This document shows, one piece after another, positions 26,784-35,322 of a stretch of 49,593 nucleotides of DNA (positions are counted from its first letter, which is position 1; the number at the start of each line of letters is the position of its first letter). The DNA comes from an uncultured Eubacteriales bacterium (GTDB lineage: Bacteria > Bacillota > Clostridia > Oscillospirales > Acutalibacteraceae): NCBI GenBank assembly GCA_900315285.1, contig OMYO01000012.1, forward strand, positions 1-49,593, in the 5' to 3' direction. Under the pieces are notes generated by a model. It was not told the origin of the DNA. It worked only from the letters and a program-made list of their open reading frames with translations, and did not search any database. The position numbers and the translations under genes are program-made.

Positions 26784-27056
26784 TTTACCGCTTTTGGGAA
26801 ATTCTTGAAATGCGGTAAAAATATTTTTTTGATTTCACCGCATTTTGAAAAATCAACAAATGCGGTGAAGGATTATGATACACCATGTATGATTATGGCG
26901 CATTATTACCGCTACATTCGAGAAAAATAAAGGATGTAGCAATAACAGGCAGTTGTTCCTGCCTATTTTCTTTACCGCATTGGAGGTTTTTGGCAAATGC
27001 GGTAATTGTTAAATTATAGATTTACCGCATTGGGGATTTTTTGAAAATGCGGTAAA
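26784..27056. repeat. Dyad array C (four 36-bp units in two pairs, 50-bp period)
   Basis: Units at 26784-26819, 26834-26869, 26971-27006 and 27021-27056. Left arm TTTACCGCAT-like, right arm ATGCGGTAAA-like, each unit 36 bp, 50 bp apart within each pair. The gap between pairs holds a variant dyad (GCTACAT / ATGTAGC, 26911-26940) and a hairpin AGGCAG / CTGCCT with a T-rich tail (26948-26970). The second unit carries matching changes in both arms (TTCACCGC / GCGGTGAA), so pairing is preserved. The last arm abuts the terminator of the secreted GH2 gene. Confidence 0.82.
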
Positions 27057-27058
27057 AA

Positions 27059-27086
27059 GCCCCGGGGAGGGTTACCTCCCGGGGCC
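27059..27086 (-). terminator. Terminator of the secreted GH2 gene
   Basis: On the minus strand GGCCCCGGGAGG pairs with CCTCCCCGGGGC across a 4-base loop, followed by TTTTTACC. The T-run is shared with the last arm of array C. Confidence 0.85.
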
Positions 27087-27103
27087 ACATCATAATAATA
27101 TTA

Positions 27104-29791
27104 TTATTTCGCCGAAAGCTTCACCGTGTCGCCCTTCAAGCCATCCGAAGAGACGGTGACCGTGAACGACCCCTTCTCGCCCGTCGACTGGACGATGGCG
27201 AGGAATTTGCCGTTGAAGGCTTTGCGGTTGTTGTCGTGGAAAGATTGGATATCCGATGCATCGCCATTATCCACGCCAACAAGGCGGGCCGGCTTGCCGT
27301 TGACCGTCACATAGATGCGGTTGGCGGCGTCCGGAACCATGATGCCATCCTTGTCCGTGACCGTGACCTCAATGTATGCCAGGTCATTTCCGTCGGTGGC
27401 GATGGACTTGCGTCCGCCATAGACCTCTGCCTTGAGCTCAGCAGCGGGTCCTGCAGTCGTCACACTATTGCGACCATCAGTGTCCTTGATGACCTTTCCG
27501 TCCTTGTCATAGGCAACCGCGGTCAGCGTGCCATCCTGATACGGGACATTCCAGGTCATGTAGAGGTTCTCATAGTCCTTGTCGGACTTGCCGGGGCCCT
27601 CATAGTACTGATAGCTGTAGAGCCCGCCATCCGATTTCTTTGTGGTATAGGTCTTCTTTCCAAGCGAGACCTTCTTGCCGCCATTCTTCGGTGTGAAGAA
27701 CAGTTCGACGCTCTTGGCGTTGGAGTAGACAACAACTTTGACGTTGCCATTCTCATCCTTGTCGACGACATTCTCATTCCATGCCGGCAGGACATGGAGC
27801 GTGGTCAGGTCGTGGTTCCACTGGGACTGATAGAAGTAGTAGGAGTCCTTCGGGAATCCGGCAAGGTCGACAATGCCGAAATAGGATGACTTCGGTGCCG
27901 GCCAGCCCTTAATAGGAATGCTGACTTCGCTGTTCCACGGTGTAGGCTCACCAATGTAGTCGAAACCGGTCCAGACGTATTCACCGGCGAGATAGTCCCG
28001 GGTAATGCTGTCATACCAGCCCTCCGCGGCCATCTTGCCCCAGGAGACTGTGGACTCATCATATGCGGTGAGCTGATGCTTGGGCAACTGGTCTCCGCTC
28101 TTGTTCGAAGCACTGCTGTCCGACCGCATTGTGCCGTTGGCCACTGTGTCATAGGCGCCGCGTTTATAGACGCCACGGCTGTTCACCGCAGAGACGTCCT
28201 CGGAGGCGATAAGCGGCCAATCCGGATGTCTCTCATGAATGGTATCCCAGACATTGCCATGGACATAGTTGCCGCCAACCTGTCCGCCGGATGCCGTCTG
28301 CATTTTGGCCATGTTGGTGTGGTCCGGGACCTCCACCTTGTCATAGTACTTGAGAAGGCTGTCCGCGGTGACATAGGAACGGGTGCCATCCACTTCATCT
28401 GCCCACTTGGCAAGATTCTTATAGTCCCTATCATAGGCTACGCCTGCTGCGGCACCCTCTACCTCGTTACCAAGGTCCCACATATAAATGCAGGGGGCAT
28501 TGCGGTCACGCCGGATAGTGGACTTCAGGGAGTACTCAGACCAGTACTCACCCGGATAGGAGTTCTCAAGTTTGCTGTCCGCAGGAATCGTCTTATAGAA
28601 CGACTCCGAGAAATCGTGAATATTTACATTTTTGTTGGCGTGCCAGCCGTCATACATCTCCTCGAGGACAAGGAAACCTTCTTTATTGCAGAGGTCGATA
28701 AGAGTTCGCGATGCAGGGTTGTGCGATGTACGGATTGCATTGCACCCCATCTTCTTCATAATCTGCAGCTGACGCTCTATTGCCGCACGGTTTGCGGCAG
28801 AGCCAAGCGCTCCCTGATCATGGTGCAGGCAGACGCCCTGGACCTTAAAGGGCTTTCCATTCAGGAACAGGCCCTTCGTATTGGACACGATCGTCCAGCG
28901 GTAACCGATGTCGGTGGTCACCGTATCAACAGCCTTGCCGTCCTTCAGTACCTCAGTGGTCAGCTGATAGAGATTTGGCTCAGCCGGAGACCAGAGTTTT
29001 GGATTCTTCACAGTGAGATCCATGCTGACATCCAGGCTCTGGCCCTTCTTCAGCGGGAATTTTGCTGACTTAACCTTCACGGTCTTTCCGGGACCTGTAA
29101 TGGTCTGCCGAAGGGCAATGGTCTCATCGGCGCTTCCGTCGTTCTTCACAGTGGTGACGACCTTTGTGAGACCATCTTTCGAATCCTTACTAAGGTTCGG
29201 TGTAGAAGTCCGGATTCCGCCGGTTGCAACATGGACCGGATCGGTGGCCGTCAGGGTGACGTCACGGAAGATACCGCTTCCGGAGTACCAGCGGCTGGAA
29301 GGCAGTTTGTTATCTGTGCGAACCGCAAGCACATTGGGCTGGCCCACTTTCACATATGGGGTAATGTCAAAGGAAAACGGCGAGTAACCGTACGGGTGAT
29401 CACCCAGTTTTTCACCATTCAGGTAGACGGTAGAATTCATATATACACCGTCAAAGCCCAGTACGAGATGCTTCCCCGCATCCTCCGCCGGCACCGTAAA
29501 TGTCTTCCGATACCAACCGACACCGCCAGGCAGATAACCGCTCTCGCCCTGGGCCTTCGGCGTGTATTCCTGCTCAATGCTGTAGTCATGGGGAATGTTC
29601 ACATTCCGCCACGAACTGTCATCAAACGTGGTGCCCTGCGCTCCGGAGGCCTCTCCCAGGTGGAACTTCCAGCCCTGGTCAAAGTCCCGGTCCTCCCGGG
29701 TGGTCTTCGCAAATGCCGCCGTGTTGAGGAATGCGGCACAGAAGACCAGTGAGAGAAGAACAGCGAGCACCCGTTTCCAGGTATTTTTCAT
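27104..29791 (-). CDS. Secreted GH2 family beta-galactosidase-like enzyme
   Basis: 895 residues. A signal peptide covers about 1-28 (hydrophobic VLAVLLSLVFCAAFL, then TAAFA). Sugar-binding domain about 35-180, Ig-like domain 185-300, TIM barrel 300-600 with RTSHNPAS, acid/base Glu in WDLGNEVEG and probable nucleophile Glu in LIASEDVSAVN. A DUF4982-like and Ig-like C-terminus follow (about 640-895). No cell-wall anchor is seen. The ATG at 29791 has GGAGG with 8-base spacing; the ATG two codons upstream is too close to it. Likely releases galactose from extracellular glycans; it is a full relative of the cytoplasmic GH2 at 6500-8875. Confidence 0.9.
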   Translation of the reverse strand: MKNTWKRVLAVLLSLVFCAAFLNTAAFAKTTREDRDFDQGWKFHLGEASGAQGTTFDDSSWRNVNIPHDYSIEQEYTPKAQGESGYLPGGVGWYRKTFTVPAEDAGKHLVLGFDGVYMNSTVYLNGEKLGDHPYGYSPFSFDITPYVKVGQPNVLAVRTDNKLPSSRWYSGSGIFRDVTLTATDPVHVATGGIRTSTPNLSKDSKDGLTKVVTTVKNDGSADETIALRQTITGPGKTVKVKSAKFPLKKGQSLDVSMDLTVKNPKLWSPAEPNLYQLTTEVLKDGKAVDTVTTDIGYRWTIVSNTKGLFLNGKPFKVQGVCLHHDQGALGSAANRAAIERQLQIMKKMGCNAIRTSHNPASRTLIDLCNKEGFLVLEEMYDGWHANKNVNIHDFSESFYKTIPADSKLENSYPGEYWSEYSLKSTIRRDRNAPCIYMWDLGNEVEGAAAGVAYDRDYKNLAKWADEVDGTRSYVTADSLLKYYDKVEVPDHTNMAKMQTASGGQVGGNYVHGNVWDTIHERHPDWPLIASEDVSAVNSRGVYKRGAYDTVANGTMRSDSSASNKSGDQLPKHQLTAYDESTVSWGKMAAEGWYDSITRDYLAGEYVWTGFDYIGEPTPWNSEVSIPIKGWPAPKSSYFGIVDLAGFPKDSYYFYQSQWNHDLTTLHVLPAWNENVVDKDENGNVKVVVYSNAKSVELFFTPKNGGKKVSLGKKTYTTKKSDGGLYSYQYYEGPGKSDKDYENLYMTWNVPYQDGTLTAVAYDKDGKVIKDTDGRNSVTTAGPAAELKAEVYGGRKSIATDGNDLAYIEVTVTDKDGIMVPDAANRIYVTVNGKPARLVGVDNGDASDIQSFHDNNRKAFNGKFLAIVQSTGEKGSFTVTVSSDGLKGDTVKLSAK

Positions 29792-29934
29792 TGTCATTTC
29801 CTCCCTATAAATATAAGTACTTCCTCATTTAATTCATACAATAGCACAAAAAATAGCCGTAAGGAATAGACGTTCTGTGCAAAAAGACATGTCTTATTAT
29901 TTGTTGGGGTTGGGCGGCAATGAGAGGTGGGTGA

Positions 29935-30289
29935 TTAACTGCACTTTTGAAAAATGAGGAGAATTGCAGTTATCTTTTTTGGCATCACGGAGGCGGATTA
30001 ACTGCAAATCTCCTAAGTAACAAAGTTTGCAGTTAAATCTCTTGCCACCGAGCCGACCAATTAACTGCAAATCACCTCGGTAATAGAGTTTGCAGTTAAT
30101 TTTCCCGCCGCACAGGCAAGCGGATTAACTGCATTTCACCTCAACAACAGGTTTTGCAGTTAAATTTCTCGCCAGCCATAAGGCGGGTTAACTGCATATC
30201 GCCTAAGCAACAGAGATTGCAGTTAATTTCCCCGCCGCGAAGGAATTGGATTAACAGCAAGCTGCTCAAGAAACAAGGTTTGCAGTTAA
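29935..30289. repeat. Dyad array A2 (six 39-bp units, 63/64-bp period)
   Basis: Units at 29935-29973, 29998-30036, 30061-30099, 30125-30163, 30188-30226 and 30251-30289, every one 39 bp with steps 63, 63, 64, 63 and 63. Arms are TTAACTGCAAA and TTTGCAGTTAA, the same as array A1. In units 2-5 the loop is also partly conserved (around CNCCT...AACA), and spacers share a CCCGCC...GG core. The array lies between the promoter side of the secreted GH2 gene and the end of the iron operon. The stretch 29792-29934 has no gene and should hold the GH2 promoter. Confidence 0.88.
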
Positions 30290-30351
30290 ATCACCGCCCC
30301 AAAGCTCCCGCACGCTGTGTCCGCCACTGCATCGCCCCAACAAAACAGAGA

Positions 30352-30384
30352 CCCGCCACAAGCCTCTAACAGACTTGCAGCGGG
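30352..30384 (-). terminator. Terminator of the feo operon
   Basis: On the minus strand CCCGCTGCAAG pairs with CTTGTGGCGGG (two G-T pairs), followed by TCTCTGTTTTG. It lies about 20 bp after the stop codon of the Cys-rich peptide gene. Confidence 0.7.
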
Positions 30385-30404
30385 CCTCACCCAAAATTTC
30401 AAAT

Positions 30405-30581
30405 TCAGATGGATTTCCTGTTACCGCAGCTCTTTCCAGCCGCGTGGGCCGGGCAGCTGGCGCTGTTGGCACAGCCGTCGCAGCCGGTCTTGCCGGCCTT
30501 GCGGTCCCGGACCATCTTGACGATGATGAGGGACACGACCGCCACAAGGACAGCGAGTATGATCCAGGATGCAGCGTTCAT
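30405..30581 (-). CDS. FeoB-associated Cys-rich membrane peptide (58 aa)
   Basis: 58 residues. One transmembrane helix (WIILAVLVAVVSLIIV, about 6-21), a basic stretch, then cysteines in GCDGCANSASCPAHA and a last Cys near residue 52. This is the pattern of the FeoB-associated family that follows feoB in many Clostridia; it probably acts with FeoB at the membrane, though its role is not established. GAGGTGAT lies before the ATG. It starts 33 bp after the feoB stop codon and is followed by the operon terminator. Confidence 0.9.
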   Translation of the reverse strand: MNAASWIILAVLVAVVSLIIVKMVRDRKAGKTGCDGCANSASCPAHAAGKSCGNRKSI

Positions 30582-30614
30582 AGTATCACCTCAAAAATTT
30601 GGATTCATGTCGGT

Positions 30615-33110
30615 TCAGGCGCGGGACTTCTCCGCTTTCTTGGCGGCGCGGCGCTCCTTCTTCGAGCGGACGTCCACCTTCTCCGTGACAATGTTCGCCT
30701 CATGGTAGCGGCGGAACAGCATGAAGAGGATAAAGGCAAGGACGAGGACCGCGAAGATAAACGGAACCACGTGGATGTTCCCCTGAATGGCCGAACCGAA
30801 CTGATAGATCATCAGTGCTATGGCATAAGCATACGTTATCTGGTAGAGAATTGCAAACCAGGTCCATTTTGTGTTGTTCATCTCTCTGCGGATGGCGCCG
30901 ATGGCGGCAAAGCAGGGAGCGGCAAGGAGGTTGAAAGCGAGGAATGCATACCCTGCCAGCGGGGCGAGACCCTGGAAGTCCAGGACGCCGAAGACGCCGA
31001 CGACCTCTTCCTTGGCAACAAGACCCATGATGGTGGCAATGGTCGCCTGGATTCCGCCGCCTGCAGCAGCAAGTGTGCCGCCGAAGCCGAGAGGAATGAA
31101 CAGGTAACGGAGCACGCCGCCGATGGCCCCGAGTACGGATGCCTGGATGCCGATCTCATTGAAGTCGGCATATCCGAAGTGGCCGCCCACCATTCCAAAG
31201 TGGCTGCCAAGCCAGATGACGATAGAGGCTGCAAGGATAATGGTGCCGGCCCGTTTTATGAACGAGGAGGCCCGCTCCCAGACGCTCTTCCAGATATTGC
31301 CCGGAGTCGGCAGATGATAGGCTGGGAGCTCCATGACAAACGGAGCCGGCTCACCGGCAAAGGGCTTTGTCTTCTTCAGCATGATTCCGGAAATAATAAT
31401 GGAGGCCATGCCCAAGAAGTAAGCACTGGGGGCCACCCACCAGGCACCGCCGAACAGTGAAATGGCAATCATGGCAATGATTGGCGTCTTGGCCGAGCAC
31501 GGCATGAACGTCGTCGTCATGATCGTCATGCGGCGGTCCCTCTCATTCTCAATAGTACGGGAGGCCATAATTCCAGGGACACCGCAGCCGGTGCCAATGA
31601 GCATGGGGATAAACGACTTTCCGGAGAGGCCGAACTTGCGGAAAATCCGGTCGAGAATGAATGCGACGCGGGACATGTATCCGCAGCCCTCCAGGAAGGC
31701 CAGGAAGAAGAACAGCACCATGATCTGCGGGACGAAACCGAGAACGGCGCCGACACCGCCGACAATACCGTCGACCAGCAAGCTGTGGAGCCAGGGAGCT
31801 GCATTGGCTTTATCGAGGCCTAAATCGCACAGTGCCGGAATACTGGGTACCCAGACCCCGAAGTCGGATTCCTGTGGTGCTTTCTCCAGAGCCGGGTCAA
31901 CGACTTTGGAAATGTCATAGCCCTTGGCCGTAAGTTCTGCTCCATAGGAGTCATAGGCCTCCGAGAAGTCGGCGAACGAGCCAGACTCTATGCCCGCCTG
32001 TACTTCGTCCGCACCGGTCACGCCGTGAGCCACGGCAGCGTCCACCACTTTCTGGACATCCGGTGTAAAGATATATTTCTGTGCGTAGCTGTCTGCTGCG
32101 TCATTGTAGGCAGAGGTGCCAATACCAAACAGGTGCCAGCCACCGCCCGGGTCGAAAACACCGTCATTCATCCAGTCCGTGGCCCAGGTGCCCACCGTGG
32201 AGACGGACACATAGTAGACCAGGAACATGACGACAATAAAGATGGGAAGAGCGAGCCAGCGGTTCGTGACGACCCGGTCTATCTTGTCCGATGTCGAGAG
32301 CTTACCCGCGTTTTTCTTCTTGTAAGTTCCCTGGAGAATGTCACCAATCAAATCATAGCGCTCGTTGGTGATGATACTCTCCGTATCATCGTCGAGCTCC
32401 GCCTCACAAGCCTCCCGATCCTTCTCAATGTGATCCTGGACCTCCTGGGAGAGACCGAGGCGGGCAATGACCTTGTCGTCCCGCTCGAAGATCTTGATGG
32501 CGTACCAGAGCTGCTCGTTCTCCGGCAGGTCGTGGAGACAGGCCTCCTCAATATGGGCAAGCGCGTGCTCCACCGGGCCAGAGAATTCATGGCGCGGCAT
32601 GGGCGATGCAGCTTTTGCCGCCTCAATGGCAGCCTCCGCCGCCTCGGAGATACCGGTCCCCTTCAGTGCGGAAATGGACAAAACCGGGCAGCCCAGCTTT
32701 TTGGAGAGGGCTTTCTTGTCGATTTTATCTCCGTTCTTCTCCACGACATCAATCATATTGATGGCAATGACGACCGGAATACCCAGTTCCAAAAGCTGAG
32801 TCGTAAGATACAGATTCCGCTCCAGGTTCGTGCCGTCAATGATATTTAAGATGGCATTGGGCCGCTCGCCCACGAGATAGTTCCGGGCGACGACCTCTTC
32901 CAGTGTATACGGGGACAGGGAGTAAATTCCGGGGAGGTCGGTAATGACGACGTCCTCGTGCTTTTTCAGCCGTCCCTCTTTCTTCTCCACCGTGACGCCG
33001 GGCCAGTTTCCCACATACTGGTTCGAACCGGTCAGGGCGTTGAACAGTGTGGTCTTGCCGCAGTTGGGGTTGCCGGCAAGCGCAATGGTTACCGATGTTT
33101 CTTTTGCCAT
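30615..33110 (-). CDS. feoB: Ferrous iron transporter FeoB
   Basis: 831 residues. The N-terminal G domain has ALAGNPNCGKTTLFN, the switch motif ITDLPGIYSLSPYT and the guanine motif INMIDV; a helical GDI-like region follows to about residue 285. The membrane part contains FIPMLIGTGCGVPGIMASRTI, the conserved cysteine-bearing gate region. About 100 residues after the first helix (around 320-430, Asp/Ala rich) form an enlarged outer loop compared with the Escherichia coli protein, as in several Clostridial FeoB. The ATG starts 1 bp after the second FeoA gene ends, so they are coupled. It imports Fe(II). Confidence 0.95.
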   Translation of the reverse strand: MAKETSVTIALAGNPNCGKTTLFNALTGSNQYVGNWPGVTVEKKEGRLKKHEDVVITDLPGIYSLSPYTLEEVVARNYLVGERPNAILNIIDGTNLERNLYLTTQLLELGIPVVIAINMIDVVEKNGDKIDKKALSKKLGCPVLSISALKGTGISEAAEAAIEAAKAASPMPRHEFSGPVEHALAHIEEACLHDLPENEQLWYAIKIFERDDKVIARLGLSQEVQDHIEKDREACEAELDDDTESIITNERYDLIGDILQGTYKKKNAGKLSTSDKIDRVVTNRWLALPIFIVVMFLVYYVSVSTVGTWATDWMNDGVFDPGGGWHLFGIGTSAYNDAADSYAQKYIFTPDVQKVVDAAVAHGVTGADEVQAGIESGSFADFSEAYDSYGAELTAKGYDISKVVDPALEKAPQESDFGVWVPSIPALCDLGLDKANAAPWLHSLLVDGIVGGVGAVLGFVPQIMVLFFFLAFLEGCGYMSRVAFILDRIFRKFGLSGKSFIPMLIGTGCGVPGIMASRTIENERDRRMTIMTTTFMPCSAKTPIIAMIAISLFGGAWWVAPSAYFLGMASIIISGIMLKKTKPFAGEPAPFVMELPAYHLPTPGNIWKSVWERASSFIKRAGTIILAASIVIWLGSHFGMVGGHFGYADFNEIGIQASVLGAIGGVLRYLFIPLGFGGTLAAAGGGIQATIATIMGLVAKEEVVGVFGVLDFQGLAPLAGYAFLAFNLLAAPCFAAIGAIRREMNNTKWTWFAILYQITYAYAIALMIYQFGSAIQGNIHVVPFIFAVLVLAFILFMLFRRYHEANIVTEKVDVRSKKERRAAKKAEKSRA

Positions 33111-33111
33111 A

Positions 33112-33345
33112 TTATCCCTCCGCCGATTCGATCTCGATCATCTCGGCATCGGCCTTCCGAAGGGAGAGCTCATAGCCGCGCACCGTGACTTCCACGGGGT
33201 CCCCGAGGGGGGCCACCTTGCGGACATGGACCTGGGTACCCCTTGTGAGTCCCATATCCATGAGCCGCCGTTTCACCGCGCCGGTGCCGGTGAGCTTCTT
33301 GATGACGACATCCTCGCCCACCTTGACATCCCGCATTGTTCTCAT
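33112..33345 (-). CDS. FeoA-domain protein (second copy)
   Basis: 77 residues with the SH3-like FeoA fold: VKVGEDVVIKKLTGTGAVKRRLMDMGLTRG, then the beta strand VRKVAPLGDPVEVTVRGYELSLRK. It is thought to bind the FeoB G domain. The ATG at 33345 is chosen because AAGGAG lies 9 bases upstream; a TTG seven codons earlier overlaps that site and is rejected. It lies between the first FeoA gene and feoB. Confidence 0.92.
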   Translation of the reverse strand: MRTMRDVKVGEDVVIKKLTGTGAVKRRLMDMGLTRGTQVHVRKVAPLGDPVEVTVRGYELSLRKADAEMIEIESAEG

Positions 33346-33373
33346 AGAAGATTTCTCCTTTTCCAATTTCTCA

Positions 33374-33586
33374 TCAAATCATGATTTTCTGGGCCATCTC
33401 TTTGCTGATGGCCACCCGGGTCTCCTTGACGTTCACAATGATATTGCCCGCCAGGGTGTTCAGGACCCGCACCTCGGCACCGTTTACAAAGCCGAGATTT
33501 TCCAGGTGTTTTCGGACCTCCGGCTTGCCGCCCACCTTCTGAACAAAGTAGGTCTTGCCGATATCCGCATATGTCAGAGGCATCAT
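33374..33586 (-). CDS. FeoA-domain protein (first copy)
   Basis: 70 residues. The FeoA pattern is KPEVRKHLENLGFVNGAEV followed by LAGNIIVNVKETRVAISKEMA. It is first in the operon feoA-feoA-feoB-peptide. GGAGGTGAAAC lies before two adjacent ATG codons. Two different FeoA proteins with one FeoB is common in Clostridia; each may contact a different part of the transporter. Confidence 0.92.
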   Translation of the reverse strand: MMPLTYADIGKTYFVQKVGGKPEVRKHLENLGFVNGAEVRVLNTLAGNIIVNVKETRVAISKEMAQKIMI

Positions 33587-33640
33587 CGTTTCACCTCCAC
33601 AGAATAATTAGTTGTTGCTAACTTGCAACGTTGAAAAAAC

Positions 33641-33696
33641 GGGTTAGATTCATCTAACCCATGAGTTATCATAGCACAACCGCACCAGAGGCTCAA
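33641..33696 (-). promoter_or_regulatory. feo promoter with a perfect DtxR/IdeR-type palindrome
   Basis: On the minus strand: -35 TTGAGC (33691-33696), 17-bp spacer, -10 TATGAT (33668-33673). A perfect 20-bp palindrome (GGGTTAGAT, two bases, ATCTAACCC; 33641-33660) lies over the expected start of transcription. It resembles DtxR/IdeR/MntR-family boxes (TTAGGTTAG...CTAACCTAA) more than a Fur box. A metal-bound repressor here would shut off iron uptake. Confidence 0.75.
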
Positions 33697-33780
33697 TATT
33701 ACAAAAATGAAATATTGTATTTCCGCTGATTTTGTCGTATATTAAGAGAAATTTTTTTTTTGGGAAAAGAGGCCTTGACC

Positions 33781-34413
33781 ATGGAAAAAGAACTTCCCTG
33801 GTTTGATATAGAAGGAACCTACGGCGGCAATCAGGACTGGCTGAAGGACCCCATGATGCATCTCGGCGGCTGTGGTGCTCTGGCAGCCTGCGACCTGTGC
33901 ATCTATCTTGCAAAATACTATGGAGAGACGAGCCTGGTGCCGTTCTCCGACGAAGAACTGGAAAAACTCTCGAAAGAACGCTACATTGAATTCTCCAATA
34001 TCATGAAACCGTATCTCCACCCCCGCTGGAAGGGCATCAACACCCTGGAGGCCTGGATGGACGGGTTCCAGAAATATCTGGATGACCGCACCGCAGAAAC
34101 CGGTGAATCGCCCATCTTATGTTTGCGTGCCCTGCACAAGGGACTGCGCTGGCCTCTGGCCGGAGACCGGATCATGGAGCAGCTGGACAAGGGCATTCCC
34201 CTCCCCATCATGATCCTACACCACGACGACAAGCAGTTCCACGAATATGAGTGGCATTGGTTCATCCTGAACGGCTACCGCAAGAACGATGAGGGCTTTA
34301 TCGACGTCAAGGCCGTGACCTACGGCGAGGCCGAGTGGCTGCCCCTCGACAAGCTCTGGGACACCGGAAGGGATCTGGAGGATGGCGGTGTCGTCCTCAT
34401 CGACCTGAAATAA
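33781..34413 (+). CDS. Putative C39-like (papain-fold) cysteine peptidase homologue
   Basis: 210 residues, cytoplasmic, unknown. Early GGNQDW, then LGGCGALAACD, could provide the oxyanion Gln and nucleophile Cys of a papain-like fold; HEYEWHWFILNGY near residue 160 could provide the His. The order Q-C-H matches C39-like proteins of Clostridia, but activity is not shown. The ATG at 33781 is preceded by AAGAGG; an upstream TTG is possible. It stands alone between the divergent feo operon and convergent nudC, sharing a bidirectional terminator with the latter. Confidence 0.6.
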   Translation: MEKELPWFDIEGTYGGNQDWLKDPMMHLGGCGALAACDLCIYLAKYYGETSLVPFSDEELEKLSKERYIEFSNIMKPYLHPRWKGINTLEAWMDGFQKYLDDRTAETGESPILCLRALHKGLRWPLAGDRIMEQLDKGIPLPIMILHHDDKQFHEYEWHWFILNGYRKNDEGFIDVKAVTYGEAEWLPLDKLWDTGRDLEDGGVVLIDLK

Positions 34414-34419
34414 AATAAG

Positions 34420-34464
34420 GGAACTTGTATCAAGATAATCTGCTTTGATACAAGTTCCTTTTTT
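34420..34464. terminator. Bidirectional terminator between the C39-like gene and nudC
   Basis: GGAACTTGTATCAAAG and CTTTGATACAAGTTCC-type arms form a 14-16-bp stem. TTTTTT follows on the plus strand and CTTATTTT on the minus strand, serving both convergent genes. Confidence 0.9.
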
Positions 34465-34470
34465 CTTTCC

Positions 34471-35322
34471 TTATTTCGGCTCCTTGCCATCGTGGAAGAG
34501 CATCATCATCTCGTTGGTGAGACTCAGGTCATCGGGCTGGCCGTAGATGTCCTCCCGCTTCATCCAGACCGCCGTCTTGAGTTCTGTACGGTCCATAGTT
34601 ATGGTAGGGTCGCCGTCCACGTCGCAGAAGAAACCTGCCAGGATGTCGTCGGCAAAGCCCCAGGGCTGGGACTTGTAGTAGCGGATGTTCTTGACCTTCA
34701 GGCCGACCTCCTCCATGACCTCGCGCTGCACCGTCTCCTCCAGCGTCTCGCCAATTTCGGTGAACCCGGCCACGAGGGCGTAGTAGGTGACCGTCTGGCC
34801 GGGGCGATTTGCGTATTTTGTCATGACAAGCTCATCGCCATTCGTGACACCCACTATGACGGCCGGGTTGATCCGCGGGAAGATCTTATTGCCGCACTTT
34901 GGACACACGAGCGCCCGCTCGGTGTCGTCAATCTGTGTCGGATGTCCGCACTGGCCGCAAAAACGGTTATGGGAGTACCAGTTGTTCAGGTGAAGGCCGG
35001 TGACGAGTAGGAACATCTGGTCCCGGGTCAGGACCTTTTGCTTCCGGAGACCGCGGGCCTGCTGATAGGTGAGGCCCTCGGGGACCTCTTCTTTTTTTAT
35101 GGGTTCCACGGGGAAAAAGTAGTCGACACCATCCATAGTGATCATGTAACTGAGCTGGCATGCCGGGCCAAGATCTTTGGCCTTGGGGAGCTGAATATTC
35201 CCCTCCTCCATCTTCAGCAGGACCTCCCTGCCGAGAAATGCAATGACCGGGCTGTCCGCCATGGGGAGCTTTCCCGGTTCAAAATGGTTGTCGAGTTTAT
35301 GAGGAGCAATGTCCTGTATCAT
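34471..35322 (-). CDS. nudC: NADH pyrophosphatase NudC
   Basis: 283 residues. A zinc ribbon CGQCGHP...CPKCG lies near the middle, the Nudix box is GFTEIGETLEETVQREVMEE, and SQPWGF is the NudC-specific motif for NAD(H). The family hydrolyses NADH and removes NAD caps from RNA. The ATG at 35322 overlaps the MarR stop codon (TAATG), with GGAAGGGA upstream, so the two genes are coupled. A regulator coupled to nudC is unusual. Confidence 0.93.
   Translation of the reverse strand: MIQDIAPHKLDNHFEPGKLPMADSPVIAFLGREVLLKMEEGNIQLPKAKDLGPACQLSYMITMDGVDYFFPVEPIKKEEVPEGLTYQQARGLRKQKVLTRDQMFLLVTGLHLNNWYSHNRFCGQCGHPTQIDDTERALVCPKCGNKIFPRINPAVIVGVTNGDELVMTKYANRPGQTVTYYALVAGFTEIGETLEETVQREVMEEVGLKVKNIRYYKSQPWGFADDILAGFFCDVDGDPTITMDRTELKTAVWMKREDIYGQPDDLSLTNEMMMLFHDGKEPK

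Noticed and set aside
29935..30289. Regular repeats could be a CRISPR array
   Set aside because: The repeats are paired inverted arms inside each unit, loops and spacers are partly related to each other, and no cas gene is near. The same holds for arrays A1, B, C and E.
17745..33040. GGTTCGA-like TPsiC sequences suggesting tRNA genes
   Set aside because: Those seen (about 17749, 26468, 33021) lie inside protein genes and have no acceptor or anticodon stems around them.
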